This document shows, piece by piece, positions 12,424-24,243 of a stretch of 64,000 nucleotides of DNA. The stretch comes from Ziziphus jujuba (Eukaryota > Streptophyta > Magnoliopsida > Rosales > Rhamnaceae), in assembly GCF_031755915.1 (NCBI RefSeq), contig NC_083382.1, positions 8,308,001-8,372,000 on the forward strand. The letters are read 5' to 3'. The notes beneath the pieces are model-generated. The model made no database searches. It was not told the DNA's origin and saw nothing but the letters and a program-made list of their open reading frames with translations. Every line of letters begins with the position of its first letter. The first letter of the stretch is position 1. The translations under genes were made by a program, and so were the position numbers.

Positions 12424-13628
12424 ATTACACAAAGCTTAAAATAGAGAGTTTTTCATTACGCATGACATTCATAGTCACATACAATATACAGTTCACAAAA
12501 TAATTATTAAATAATTTTAAATTATATATATTTTTTATGTTTGAAAAAATAATGCCTATGCACAGAATAATAAATTCAGTTTAACCTAAAGTATAGTCGT
12601 TTTATTGTGTGATACAATTAAAATTGAAACTCATAAAAAATGATACATTTTTCATGTATGTAATTTTTTCCAAATCGATTTCTGTGTTTATATAAGAGTT
12701 TTTATGATATTTTACCTTTACATCCTTGAAGAAGATACGGGTTTCCTTCGAAGGCCCATGACGACCCGCATGTGCACTGAAGCCTTTGCTGATTTGCATT
12801 TACAATGTAAACATCGCAAGATGAATTTGCATAACAACCATATTCGGAGGTTGCAATGTTCGTAGAGCAATTGTATTCTGAAGAACCAGAGCTATTGGTC
12901 TCCACAAAAGTTCCAAATATATCATAGGTTGAATAATGATACAGCTCCCAGTTAAGCTCCACAGGAACATCAACCATGTCTTGGATTGCAGAAATATTTG
13001 TCGAACCGGATTCCAACCACCGTTGGTCCGCCATGAATGCAAACTTACATTGATTTCCGCTACCCTCACCCGGAAGGTTGAGAAAAATGGTATTGAATGA
13101 TTTGAGATTTGATGGTATGGTTGTCTGGCAGCAATTTATACCATTGCAGCTATTACCATAAGCCGTGTTATTACAAATGGAGGAGCATCCACCAATGGAT
13201 GCTTCGCCGGAATTCATCAAAGCAATGGCTCCGCAACCAACGGCTGCGAACTTGTTGTTTTGAGAGTACTTAAAAGGGCTTCCTTCTAAGTTAGCGCTTT
13301 GGTGGATTTGCTTGTCACTGCAATTCAAAAAGGTGATTGGGTTCCTCACCTGAAGAGTGCCTTCGACAGAGATCTCGATCACTTCTAGTTTTGTTCTGTT
13401 CAAAATGGGTTTCGGAATGGTGTTCGATGAGTTGTCGTTTTGGCAAACGATTTCGAACCATTCGTCCAGGAAACAGCCCTGTTTGATCCCAAAAGGGAAT
13501 GGGATGCTAACATTTCCACATTGTGGATCACAGCCTTTCTTGGTTGTTGGTATATCTGATGCTACTTGATTGACGATAAGCCATGAAAACAACAGAAGAA
13601 GATAAAATGGAAATTGTTTTCCCTCCAT
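10608..13628 (-). CDS. WAKL-B: wall-associated kinase-like receptor kinase, intact (751 aa)
   Basis: Predicted plasma-membrane receptor kinase. Family members bind pectin or cell-wall fragments outside the cell and signal through a cytosolic Ser/Thr kinase. I spliced three exons: 12716-13628, 12117-12242 and 10608-11824. All borders are GT-AG, the phases match, and the total is 752 codons with the stop. The start at 13628 gives a signal peptide (about residues 1-24). A GUB_WAK domain follows (C33, C37, SIPFPFG 41-47), then a Cys-rich end with [11 protein letters not shown], an EGF-like exon ([12 protein letters not shown], about 305-330) and a membrane helix (about 347-368). The kinase has GQGGQG at 422-427, Lys443 (VAVKK), HRD at 538-540, DFG at 558-560 and the [10 protein letters not shown] activation segment. 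The arginine before the catalytic Asp makes it an RD kinase. No lesion was seen, and it is one of only two intact copies in the cluster. Ligand and expression cannot be inferred. Confidence 0.9.
12284..12420. repeat. (AAT)n and poly-A runs in WAKL-B intron 1
   Basis: An (ATA/AAT)n tract lies at about 12284-12309 and an A-run of over 30 bases at 12387-12420, both inside the intron between the ectodomain and EGF exons. These are unstable simple repeats with no coding role. Confidence 0.8.
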
Positions 13629-13682
13629 TTTTTCTTTTTCTTTGTTTTTTGGTTGTTATCCTTGTGATAGTTCTTAATCAGT

Positions 13683-13692
13683 GTATATATAT
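13683..13692 (-). promoter_or_regulatory. Probable TATA box of WAKL-B
   Basis: On the minus strand a TATATATA motif lies about 55-65 bases upstream of the WAKL-B ATG (13628), a plausible spacing for a short plant leader. The region is AT-rich, so chance matches are common. Confidence 0.4.
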
Positions 13693-13788
13693 AATTCGGT
13701 CTAAAACGAAAAAGAATTAATGTATTGAAATTTCTCTGCAACTTCGTGCTTAGACTATGTCGTATATTATCTGACCAATAATTCTTCA

Positions 13789-14040
13789 TTTAGACTTTAT
13801 AAGTCTCTTTTTTCCGTCAGGCGCACTAACCGAGACATATATTTTATCTTATTAAATTGTATAATTTTCTAAAGCTTTAAAGTTAGTATTAATTTTTTGG
13901 AATATAAATTAATCACATGTGGAATCGGAATCTTATTTCAATTTTTTATTTTAAGGTGCCAAGCCAATTGCTATCTTCTTTTTATTTTTAATGTATAAAA
14001 ACATTTTTAAATGAAGAATCTTTTCATCAATATTGATGAC
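13789..14040. other. WAKL-B upstream region
   Basis: AT-rich non-coding sequence upstream of WAKL-B. No motif is convincing enough to call. Confidence 0.4.
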
Positions 14041-14045
14041 ACCTA

Positions 14046-14178
14046 CTTCCTAATAAAAAACGAAAGGGCAGAATGACCAATTGAGATGATATTTTATGAG
14101 CATTCACATGCTATTTCCCAATAAAAAACGAAAAGGCAGAATGACCAGTTGAGATGATATCTTATGAGCAGTCACATG
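14046..14178. repeat. Tandem duplication, about 66-bp unit x2
   Basis: Units 14046-14110 and 14111-14178 share 'caataaaaaacgaaa.ggca' and 'ttgagatgatat.ttatgag'. They have diverged at a few bases. Part of the unit resembles the 'atgaccaattgagat' phrase of the WAKL intergenic module. Confidence 0.8.
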
Positions 14179-14374
14179 AACCACATAATGCTTAAACAAC
14201 GCTGTACCCAAAAAGTTATGGATCGCGTTTCTGCATTGATTTTCCAATATTCCGGCCATTAATCCAACTCTCACATTCTTTCCAATGAAATAAAGAAATA
14301 TAACTTTTCTTTGAAATGTGAAACTGAAGAAAAAACCAAAATGGAATTAAATTTTGTGCAATTAATAATTAAGT

Positions 14375-14460
14375 TGGTAGAGAAATCCATTCTTTTATAA
14401 TATAGTTCGGTTTGTCCTGGTAGAGAAATCCATTCTTTTATAATATAGTTCGGTTTGTCC
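14375..14460. repeat. Perfect tandem duplication, 43-bp unit x2
   Basis: Units 14375-14417 and 14418-14460 (tggtagagaaatccattc...gtttgtcc) appear identical, so this is a recent duplication. It is non-coding. Confidence 0.9.
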
Positions 14461-14552
14461 CTTTCCCCCCCCTTTTTTTCTAACTTTGATTGAGTGTAAT
14501 ATTAATAAATAAAAATAAAAATAAAAAAAGAAAAGCAAAAATGCAGCATATG

Positions 14553-14591
<39 letters not shown>

Positions 14592-15590
14592 AAAAAAGAT
14601 TTTATAACTATTTTTTTAAAAGAAAAAAAATAGAGTTTTTATCTAATAGGTTTGGTTATAAGTATATTTCAATTTTATTAGGAAATTAAAAAAAAAAAAA
14701 GGGGAATTAGAAAAGAAAAAAAAAAAGAAGGTATTTACTCTATTTTTGGTTTTATAAAAAAGGAAAGAAAATATACGTTTATTTTACTTTTACGTTGTTT
14801 TCAATTTTGCAATACTAAAGTATTGGGTAAGTCTTCTTGTTCTTTTGCCTTCTTTTTCTTCTAGCCCTAAAAGCTTTTAGGGTTAATATTAAAAGCCTTT
14901 GATCTTAATCTAGGATTTCAGTTTTCTATTTAAGATCGTTAGAAATCCAATATTTTTAGAGATTTTGGAATTTCTAAACAAATTTTCGAGTATAGGAAGG
15001 AAGATCCTAAATCTTTGAAGTGATCCAGGTTGATTTTTCTGATCTTTTTATGTTATATGATATTATTTGACATGTTTTGAGGTTATAGAAGTATCAATTA
15101 AGGTCGAATTGAAGAGTTATTGTTAAAATCCTAATCTGGAATTTATATGGGGATTTGTACAGAGTAAATGTTCGAATATATATAAAATACTTAAAAGTTT
15201 CTTTTTACATTAAAATTTTTATGGATAAAAATATACATGTTTATGAATCAGTAGAAATTTATTTGGGGCGATTTGGATCTGTTTTCAATTTATTATTAAA
15301 TTTTGAATTTATATATTCTGTTTGGTTTTTCTGTGTAACTGCAATATGATTGGTATGTAAAAATCTCAAAACAGATCGAAACGAAATTATTTTTATCTGA
15401 AATTTTTTTTTGCTTTATCCTATATATGTCTAATATTACTATAAAAACATTTAGTTTCAAATTCGTTATATTTTGGCCGTGATGATTTTCTATTTTATCT
15501 ATACTCAGCTGTTTGAATTTATTTTCTGATCTGAATAGTAAATTTGTTGGTCTCAAACTCAATTATTCTCAGTAAAAAGTAAATATATCA
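14461..15590. other. AT-rich spacer, no gene recognised
   Basis: Contains a (TA)n run near 14558-14588, poly-A tracts and an inverted 'gccctaaaagcttttaggg' palindrome near 14864. Short frames on both strands around 15155-15560 have no known domain. Confidence 0.4.
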
Positions 15591-16640
15591 ACACTTGAAT
15601 AATATATCTTCTATTCGAGTACCATTGGCAAATTAACCTTCTCTTTCGAAGGAAAAGAAGAAAAAGAAAAAGTCCATTAACTTAGACAAGAAATTATGGC
15701 CGCCACATCAATTTAAATAAGAAATTTCCAAGCCAGGGTGCAGGGGAATTTAGTGATATGACCAAAATGAAAAGTTAGGACTTAAAGACTTTATTGAGTG
15801 GATACACTGATTTCCTACATGGAGGGAGGTCCAAGGGCACGTGACACCTCAAATTTTTTTGACTTTTAAATTTTTTTTATCTTTTTATTTTTGTTGTTTA
15901 TTAATTTAACCCTCAAAATCCAATTGCATATACTTTCCTCACAAAATCTCCCGTACATAAATTTTATTTTTTATTTTTTATTTTTTATCTTTTTATATTT
16001 TTGTTTTCTATTTTAATATTTTCTTACCCGTAGTATACTTTTTTTACAATAATAACTATTTAATATAATGGAAGTATTTTTTTGAAGTAAATATCATCGA
16101 AGTATACTTTTTTTCCGTTTAACAACCAGGCTTGCCTAAGGTTAGTGCAAACGATGGTAGTGCATTTTTAGTGATCAACCATGAAAATCCAATCAGTTGA
16201 ACAAGCACCACCAGTCTCCTCGCCCCCATTCTTCTTTATTTCTTGGCTTTTCGACTCTTTCCAATTAACTTGCTTAGAGCATCTTTAAAAATTTTTTTAA
16301 AAATAAAGAATATTTCTGCTTATCTAAATTTGAAAAATCAAATCCATTCTATATTTTAAAAAATCAAAATAAAAAATGAATTGAAACTTATTTTTAGATA
16401 TTGATTTTTCAAAATAAAAAATTTATAATGGATAAAAACCATTTAGGGATGCTGGTAGGCCCATCTATTTAGAAGCAGTACAGACACTAATTTAATATAA
16501 GAGAGCAAACAAGAAGATCAAAGAAATCAATCAATATTCCTAATCCATAGTTGATAAGTCTGTGCATGAATCGAATTTTCGTAGTAGTTGGTTAATTAAT
16601 GTTGAGAACAGTTGGTGGTCTCAAAGCAATTTGGAATCTT
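15591..16640 (-). repeat. WAKL-D-type upstream module, copy at 15.6-16.6 kb
   Basis: Near-duplicate of 37780-38610. Shared landmarks in order are 'tcttctattcgagtaccatt', 'tttccaag.cagggtg.aggg', 'tgatttcctacatgga', the exon-1 relic and 'gcaaacaagaagatcaaag'. The part beyond the exon also matches the upstream region of intact WAKL-D (36754-37000). It is therefore a detached WAKL promoter plus first-exon stub. Confidence 0.75.
16113..16229 (-). pseudogene. WAKL first-exon relic (signal peptide stub)
   Basis: From the ATG at 16227-16229 it reads [20 protein letters not shown], then LPSFALTLGKPGC, and hits TAA where WAKL-D has CAA (Gln). Homology stops at about 16113. No downstream WAKL exon lies in position, so it is a stub of the duplicated module. 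Confidence 0.8.
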
Positions 16641-17919
16641 GAAAAAGAAAAATATTGCGTGGTGTACTTGTATACGACGTGCCATGTCCATTTTCTACTG
16701 AAAACTTGACGCGTGTCCTCTTGAAAATTGTTTGATATCTGTTTTCCTCTCCTCGACAAGTCTTTTCCCATTTCACTTTCAGCATCTCTAATTCATCTCT
16801 GCGTTTTTTTTTTTTTTTTTTTTTTGTTTGCCTACAGCATCTCTGCGTTCTATGTACAAACGAAGCCAAATGCTAGAGATGGCAATTCGTATTTATATAT
16901 CGGATTTTTGTCGATCCATTTAATAATTATATCAAAAATATTTAATTCTAATTTGATCTATTTATTAATCATGTTAGGTATTTAAAATATTAATCCGATT
17001 TGTTTATAAACAGATCAATCTAACACAATCTGTTTAACATGATTATTTTAACAGATTGTGTTGATCTATTAATCTATTAATCTGAATATTGACCTATTAA
17101 CCTAAAAATTAATCTATTAATAAAAAATTTTATTTTTAAAAATTTGTCTTTAAAAAATTAATAATAAAAAAATTATTTTTATAAAATTTTTAAATTTATA
17201 ATATTTTTTACTTGTTAAATAATATATTATGGCTAAAATTATAATCTAAAATTAAATAGATGTGTCAGTTTCAAGTTAAACGGATCAATTTAAAAATGAT
17301 ACGATTAATAATCATATTAAATAAATTAATCCGTTTATAATTTAAATCCATTTATAATAAATCAAAATTTATTTATTTTGTATGGTTTTTAAATCGTATT
17401 AGCGTGTCATGACCACGTCTATTTAATGCTGATAGTGATTCAGTGAAGGACTTTTAAGAGTGGTCATATCAGCCACAATCACTTACATTGACTTTAACTC
17501 CTATGTCCCTACAATGAGTTTTCATGTCCCCATTGGGTAGGACCTTATATAAAGAAAGATATTTAGCTAATAAATGATAGAATGTCTCTTTGTCCCTGTT
17601 TCAATCCTTTATGATATATATTTACATAAATTAATAAAAATAATAAAATATATAAAAAGAAAGCTGCCTGAAGTTGCCTAGAAAGATATGAATAAGAATT
17701 ACACGTAAACAATTATCCACATAGATTCTTTTGGGTATTTTCTGAAATGAGCTTTGGGCTGAAAAGTCTAGTGTTCTTGTCTTGGGCCTAAGATTATTGA
17801 ATTTTTATTTGGGCTTTTGTTATCTCGGCTAACACAACAAAACATTTGGCTATTTTTGCTATTGGTGATGAGTTATTATTATTTTTTGAATAAAAACATG
17901 ACAATTAGTATTAATTTGA
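16641..17919. other. AT-rich spacer with imperfect hairpin
   Basis: No gene recognised. An inverted repeat near 17019-17064 pairs AACACAATCTGTT with AACAGATTGTGTT around a short AT loop. The phrase 'ccccattgggtagga' near 17528 recurs at about 37310, and a close variant occurs near 46180, each just before the next shared block. Confidence 0.45.
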
Positions 17920-18946
17920 TACATTTTGATTTAATTTTATATATTGATTTTTTTTTGGCAAAAACTTTATAAAATTCAAATTTTGATATGAAAAAGTGAA
18001 TGAGTAGTCAATTAAAACGTTATGTGAATATGCGGATCTCATTTATGATAGTCATATACAACAATATAAAGCATTTTTTATTCAATAATAGTTAACTCGG
18101 TAACCATTTGGTTATTTTCTTTTATATATATATATTTTTTTATGATGCCGATTTTGCACTCTGACATTTAAGCTATGTATTTCACTAATTTACTCTCACT
18201 TTTTATATTAATTTACTTTCACTTAATCAAATGAATTGTATTTATGATATACTTAATATCTCTTTATAATTACAAACTAATTTTTTTTTTCCACTCAAGA
18301 AAAATGAACGCGATAATTGCTATCTTGGCTGCATTCATAAATAACTACAATCGAATTTGTCAGAGGCCTGTAAAATGATAAATTTTTTATTACAAATTAA
18401 TTAATTTTAATAATTTGAATATTTAAAATGGTGTTGAACTTTACATTGAACCTTCAACTGATTGAGTACCATTGGCACATCAGCCATCTCTTTTTATGAA
18501 TAATAATTAAAAAAAAAAAAAAGAAACATTTAGAACATCCGGTTTTATTTTTTTATCTTTTAAAAAGTATATTCTTTTTAATAAAGAACATTCTTATATA
18601 TGACTTAAAAATCTCATTGAGCGTTTTTTTTTTTTCTTAAATAATTATAATTAAAGGGTTGAGATGAAATATAATCCATATTTTTTTAAAAAGATATAAA
18701 AAGTATTCAATAATTGATTTATGTCGAAAAAAAATACCTTTTATATTATAGACGCTATAGGTTCTACTTTCTCCATAGCTCTTTACTTTTTCTTTATTCC
18801 TCTGCAAGAAGTTTTAAAATTCCAAACCTTGACATTTATAATAGGAATTTATTTATTTTTTCTCTATAAAAAATGGACATAGAAGAACTAAATCTGGAAA
18901 AAACTTGAGGATTTTTTTTGTTTTCAATTTGCAGCAATGATGGAGA

Positions 18947-18978
<32 letters not shown>

Positions 18979-19619
18979 GTTTTTCCAATTTTCATAAAAA
19001 ATTGAAGATCTTCGCATACGGTTTCGTCTATATCTCCCATCATTCTATCTAATTTTTCTCATCTTGCTTTTTATCAACCTCTACATGTGGTTTTCTTTTC
19101 TCACTTTCCATCTAGATTTGTTTTGTCTTCTTCAGCATTTCTTTTTTTTTTTTTTTTTTTTTTATAAAAAAAGCATACAGAAAGGGTATTAAGGTCCATC
19201 CAGTTATATATTTTGACAAGATTTAATTTTTACCAAAACATATATATTTTTTGTTTAAAGGCTTTTTAGAGGATTATTTAAGCAAAAAACTATCCAACAA
19301 TTCTCTTTATATTATATTCTTTATTTTTATTTTTCAATAAACATTTATTACTATATTTATTGCCTCATTCTTTTATTAAAATTCTCTCTCAATTATTTTA
19401 TTATTTCCCTCCTTTTTTTTTTTTTAAAGAAACAATACATTGATAACTAAAATAGATAGTGTGTTGGAAATTTAAATTATATTAATTTAATATTAAATAT
19501 ACATAAAGAATTTAACTCTCCAAATATGAAATCAATTTTATATTTTTAAATGTCAAACTACAAAATAAAAAATAAGTATGCAGAAGATAAAGGAGCCCCG
19601 TGGATGCTCTTACTAGCCA
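17920..19619. repeat. Duplicated intergenic block, copy 1
   Basis: Ordered homology with 38615-39660 and with 46260-47333 plus 52733-53040. Landmarks are 'atttatgatagtcatata', 'aataatagttaactc.gtaac', 'tatcttggctgcattcat', 'tggttttcttttctcac' and 'ttagaggattatttaag'. The point equivalent to the CACTA insertion (about 19277) is uninterrupted here. No coding content was seen, and several poly-T runs are present. Confidence 0.75.
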
Positions 19620-20330
19620 ATGCCTTTTCGTAATAGCTACATCAATTTGGATAAGAAAATTCTAAGTTAGGTTGTAGGGGACTTTAATGATATGACCAAT
19701 TGTGGTAAAATAAAAAGTAAGGACTTAGAGTTTTAAAACGTTTCCTACGTGGAAAATTTCATTCTGGCCATCACGAATTTACTGGGAAATTGTGTCTCTT
19801 TCATTAATACCTATAAAGTCATAAACTATTTAATGATCAAGCAATGACAAGAAGCTTCGCTAGAAGCAATTTTCTAGCATCAACAAAAAAATATTAATGA
19901 TATAATTTGAGATAAAATGAAATAAAGTCGATCTGTCGGCCATTAATTAGGGCATAGATTTTCGAATACAGTGGATTTATTAATTTCCCCTGTAAGTAGG
20001 AAACTCTTCATGCAGTTGATTTGTTTTTTCTTTTGTTCTACAAGTTTTTTGCCATAACCTCAACATTTTTGAACTTGGATATATATATATATATATATTT
20101 AATATTTTTGGATTGAGATAAGGTTTTTAGTTGGGTTCCTTATTAAAAAATAATTTCTTAAAACTAGCTGTTTTTGTAAATATTTGCATGCAAACAGTAA
20201 TATAATCTTATTAAATATAACAGAGGATGCAAGGCTGAAAACAGAGTCCTTGGAGGTAAAATCCGCTTTGTAAATTCTTTCAAATTCAATGCTTGCCTTG
20301 TCAACATTCGGTTAGACTAATTTCCGTTAT
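19620..20330. repeat. WAKL-cluster intergenic module, copy 2
   Basis: Same landmarks as 3725-4330 and 53085-53700, and nearest to the latter: 'atgctcttacta.ccaatgcc', 'tctgtcggccattaattag', 'gaggatgcaaggctgaaa'. It lies immediately 3' of WAKL-C. Confidence 0.75.
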
Positions 20331-20618
20331 CCAAGTCAGCAATTTTAATCTTCTTCTTCTTCTTCTAGCTCTACATATTTTTCTTGCAGTTTTTCTATCT
20401 TTAGTAAATTCTAAGATGTCATAGGGCCTTGCTGTGACCCTGTCCATATTCTATTACCTTAAAAGAATAAAAATAAAAAAACAAAGGAAAAAGAGAAAGA
20501 AAAATTAATAGAGAACGAGAAATAAAATGAAAGATTACCAAAACTGGAGAAACAATTCAGTTTGTTTTCCAACAACGAAGGCAATTAAAGTACAAATATA
20601 TAATATTTCTAATAACCA

Positions 20619-22122
20619 TTACTTGGAAACTAAGAGTGGTAATGCATCTATTGGTGAAGCAATATTATTACCAGTGTTTATGTGTGAACCAGTTGGTGTG
20701 GAAACATCCTAAGGCTATGTTATTTCAGGCCTTACATATTCAACTTCTTCATGAGACTGTTCATTCAAAAAAGTTTTGGTTGATTTCTGAATTGCCTCCA
20801 ACTCCATTGGCACTTCTTTCATTGTGGGTCGATGCCTTCCTTTCAAATTCATGCAAGATTAGCAACTTCCATGGTTTGTTCCTTACTTCCTTTATTACCA
20901 ATTTTAGGATCAACTACATCAAACAAACGATTTTCCTCCATGCACATGAAGAAAAAATTTGCTAGGCTCCTTCCTTCTTTAAACCACTTTATATAAATTG
21001 TTTTTTGTCCCGTCAAGAGCTCAACGATTACCACACCGAAGCTATAGACATCGCCTTTCTATGTAAATTGGCTTGATTGGAAGTACTCAGGATCCAAATA
21101 GCCAAATGTACCATGTACCAGTGTCGCAACATGTGTTTGGTCAATGGTAACTGATTTTGAACTTCCAAAATCAGCAATTTTCACTCTGCACTTGTCATCT
21201 AAAAGTACGTTCAAAGACTTGATGTTGCAATGGTATAAGGGAAAGGAAGCTGCAGAGTGCAAATAGGAGAGAGCACTTGCAATTTCCAGTGCAATTCGTG
21301 AACGCATTTCCCATGTAAAAGGAAATTCCTCTTTTTGGTCATGTATATAGTTGGAAAGTTATCATTAGGTATGAATTCATAAACAAGAAGCGGAACTTCG
21401 GTCTCTAAACAGCATTCGAATAGTTTAACCACGTTCCTGTGATTAATTTGTGAAAGAATGAAAACTTCCTTAATGAATTCCACAAGTTACTCTTCGTCTA
21501 CTATTTTAGATTTCTTCACCACAACGCTTTTTCCATCCGCCACCTTTCCTTTGCAAATAGTACCTTGGCCACCTTGGCCTATAATTTTATTTGAATTGGC
21601 TTTGAGTAGCTCCTTTGAATTAAACACCTTGGTTTTAGCATGAAATTGTACTGCCCCTGAATATATGTGTTGCTGTAACAATAGACTACCATTTCGTTTG
21701 AAGAACTGTTTTCTATGTTTGATGGATTTTCTTTTCTTTATGAATTTTTGTGGACACCGTGTGCCAATAAGCAAACACAACACTCCAAGACCAATGCCGA
21801 AACCTGTACAAAGCTCAAGTTTATGAAATTGTCAAGCTAGTTTTTTTCTGTTTCATAATTATTCGTGGAAAAATGTGAATCATATCTAGAGAGATGGCAC
21901 TCAGCAGCATGCGCCTGCTAATTTAATCATTCTTAACATACTTCCTCTAGTCTTCATGAAAAGTAGTGCTATAAAATGATAAATTACTAGTAGTCTTGTG
22001 TTTGAATATTGTTGAGATAAGTGCATATGTATACATTTTCTTTTCATTTTAACTTGATATTTTATTGGTTATAATTTTTTTATAATCAGAAAATAAAAAT
22101 TAAATTGTTTTCTACATGAACA

Positions 22123-22160
<38 letters not shown>

Positions 22161-23003
22161 ACCATTGGACTGACATAGCTTTAAGGACAATTTTCACGTT
22201 AATCTTTCGGCACTCATATGATCTAATAGTGTCCACACAAGTTCCCGCTCCATGACATGTGGTGGGATCAATTTCACGTTCGTTGATATCTAATATGTAA
22301 AAGGTACAGCAAGTAAATCTCGAATTATTTTTTTTTATATTAAACTGCAAAATCAAAGATAGCACTGAAGCATTGGTATATAAAAAAGCCTTTGGTTGTA
22401 TTGATATCAAGCACTCAAAAAAGGTATATATATGTTATAAGGAGGTAGAATATTATTTACTACTCTGTCAATTATGTTTTACCTTGACATCCATCCAAAA
22501 GATATTAATTTCCTTCAAAGCCGTAGCCACAGTAGCATTCCAGCGCCGTTGATTGATTTATTGAAGAGATGGAAGCACTTTTGTACCAACGGATTGATTT
22601 CTTCCCTAACAAAAAATCAAGTTGTTCATCGGATTTATTTGTTCCAAAAATTTGTTGTTTTGAATCGTATAAGCTCCATTTTAGAGTTACAGGAACATAG
22701 TCCATATCGCGTATGGTAACGAAATCTGTATTGTTTGACATAAACCAATCTTGGCCTACCACAAATGCGTATTTGCACATTTGATCTCTTTCGGGTTGAA
22801 AAGTGTAGTGAAGGCCATTATTGCATGAGAAGGAATGGTAGTTTGGCTTGGCAGCAGTTCACTTCATTGCAGATATTGTTATAGTGGTTTGTGGTTTGTT
22901 AAGCACTTGGACTTGCAGCCTGAGGAAATCTCACTGCCATCTAAATTTGATGAAGACATTGAGTCTCAAACATTGCAATTGACCGCGATGAACATGTTTG
23001 TCC
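20619..23003 (-). pseudogene. WAKL-C pseudogene, 3' part (split by copia insertion)
   Basis: Reading on the minus strand from the insertion, there is an eroded ectodomain (MCKYAFVVGQDWFMSN..., ending in GYGFEGN). An EGF exon follows from 22289 (DINEREIDPTTCHGAG; the first EGF Cys is now Arg). The kinase exon begins near 21806 (GFGIGLG...). Lesions in the kinase are a TAA at 21487-21489 (after KIVDEE), a 1-bp deletion near 21355, HRD changed to HCN (YHCNIKS), a stop after FQSSQFT near 21059 and another near 20850. The C-tail ends near the TAA at 20619-20621. GQGGQG and [10 protein letters not shown] are still readable. The 5' part continues beyond the retrotransposon at 27591. Confidence 0.88.
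22999..23003. repeat. Copia target-site duplication, left copy
   Basis: TGTCC directly abuts the left LTR and is repeated at 27591-27595. A 5-bp duplication is the norm for Ty1/copia. Confidence 0.9.
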
Positions 23004-23462
23004 TGTTGTGGTTCTCTGACCACTTTAGAGAAGAAATATGAGAAGAAAAATAAAAAGAATTCTATTATTCTTTTGGAAATAGAATACAAAAATAAAAACT
23101 TCTCTCGTGGAGGATTCTCACATGGCACCTCTCTCTATATTGTCAAATTCTCTCTGGAATTGTTCGCTCTTCTCTCAAGCTCTCTTTGGAACTTAAACAC
23201 TCTTTCTCTCGGAGTTTACTCTCGATACTCCTCACTTGGGATGATATTGAGCTTGCTCGACTTGGCTTGAATATGCATGCAACGGGCCTATTTATAACCT
23301 TACTAAGTCGGTTGCATGGCCACCATTTTCAACTTCTTCTGATAGGTGCCCACAATTGTTGAGCAAACCATTTTTGGTGTTAATTGCAGCAACCATTGTC
23401 AACAATGGTGGCTGAGCAGTCTTCACACTGTCGGTGCAGTGGTGGTGCGGCTGGACTTCACA
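23004..23462 (-). repeat. Copia 3' LTR (left in window)
   Basis: 459 bp, the same length as the partner at 27132-27590, with no gaps and 18 substitutions by eye. Its plus-strand ends are TG and CA. Confidence 0.93.
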
Positions 23463-23482
23463 ATTCTCCCCCTCCAGCTGCA
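23463..23482 (-). other. Copia polypurine tract
   Basis: The minus strand reads CTGGAGGGGGAGAAT immediately before the 3' LTR, the expected site for plus-strand DNA priming. Confidence 0.85.
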
Positions 23483-23497
23483 TTTAAAAACTGATGG

Positions 23498-24243
23498 TCA
23501 TTTGCCATCCATTCCAGCTATGTCTCTGCATAGCTTCAGCTTCTCTTGAGCAACAACTTTTGTTAACATTTCTGCTGGATTCTCTTTTGTGTGGATCTTT
23601 ATTAGTTTCAGCAACTGTTGATCTATTACTTCACGTATCCAATGATAGCGGATGTCAATCTGCTTTGTACGGGAATGATACATTGAGTTTTTGCTCAAAT
23701 CTATGGCACTTTGGTTATCATAATGTATATTGTAGTCTTCTTGCTTGATGCCCAATTCTGTGAGAAAACGCTTTAAACACAACATTTCCTTACCCACTTC
23801 CGCTGCGGCAATGTACTCTGCTTCAGTAGTGGATAAACCAATACACTTCTGCAATCTTGACTGCCATGACACAGCTCCCCCGCAAAAATGTAGAGATAAC
23901 CTGATGTAGACTTTCTATTATCAGGGTCTCCGGCCATATCTGCATCTGTATAGCCTTCTAAGATTGGATCACCTCCCCCATAGCATAAACACAGCTTCGA
24001 TGTACCTTTAAGATACCTGAGAATCCATTTGACTGCTTCCCAGTGTTTCTTTCCAGGATTTGAAAGAGATCTGCTCACAACACCTACTGAGTGAGCAATG
24101 TCTGGTTTGTTACACACCATTGCATACATCAGACTTCCTACCATTGAAGAATATGGTACTGAAGCCATCTCCTCTATCTCTTCTTTGGATGAGGGGCACA
24201 ATCTCTTGCTCAACTTGAAATGATTTGCAAGTGGAATGCTTAC
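23498..24243 (-). pseudogene. Copia RNase H and RT-end remnant
   Basis: Downstream of the deletion joint the frame reads KSVSIPLANHFKLSKRLCPS, then the connection region (MVGSLMYAMVCNKPDIAHSV, GYTDADMAGDPDNRKSTSGY). It shifts by one base in a G-run near 23877-23881: GGAV expected, GELC found. The RNase H end follows in the new frame (WQSRLQKC, LSTTEAEYIAA, HTKENPAEMLTK). The catalytic RT core (the Y-x-DD region) is absent. Confidence 0.88.

Noticed and set aside
20527..20965. Plus-strand frames opposite the WAKL-C tail
   Set aside because: They are antisense to recognisable WAKL kinase and tail sequence.
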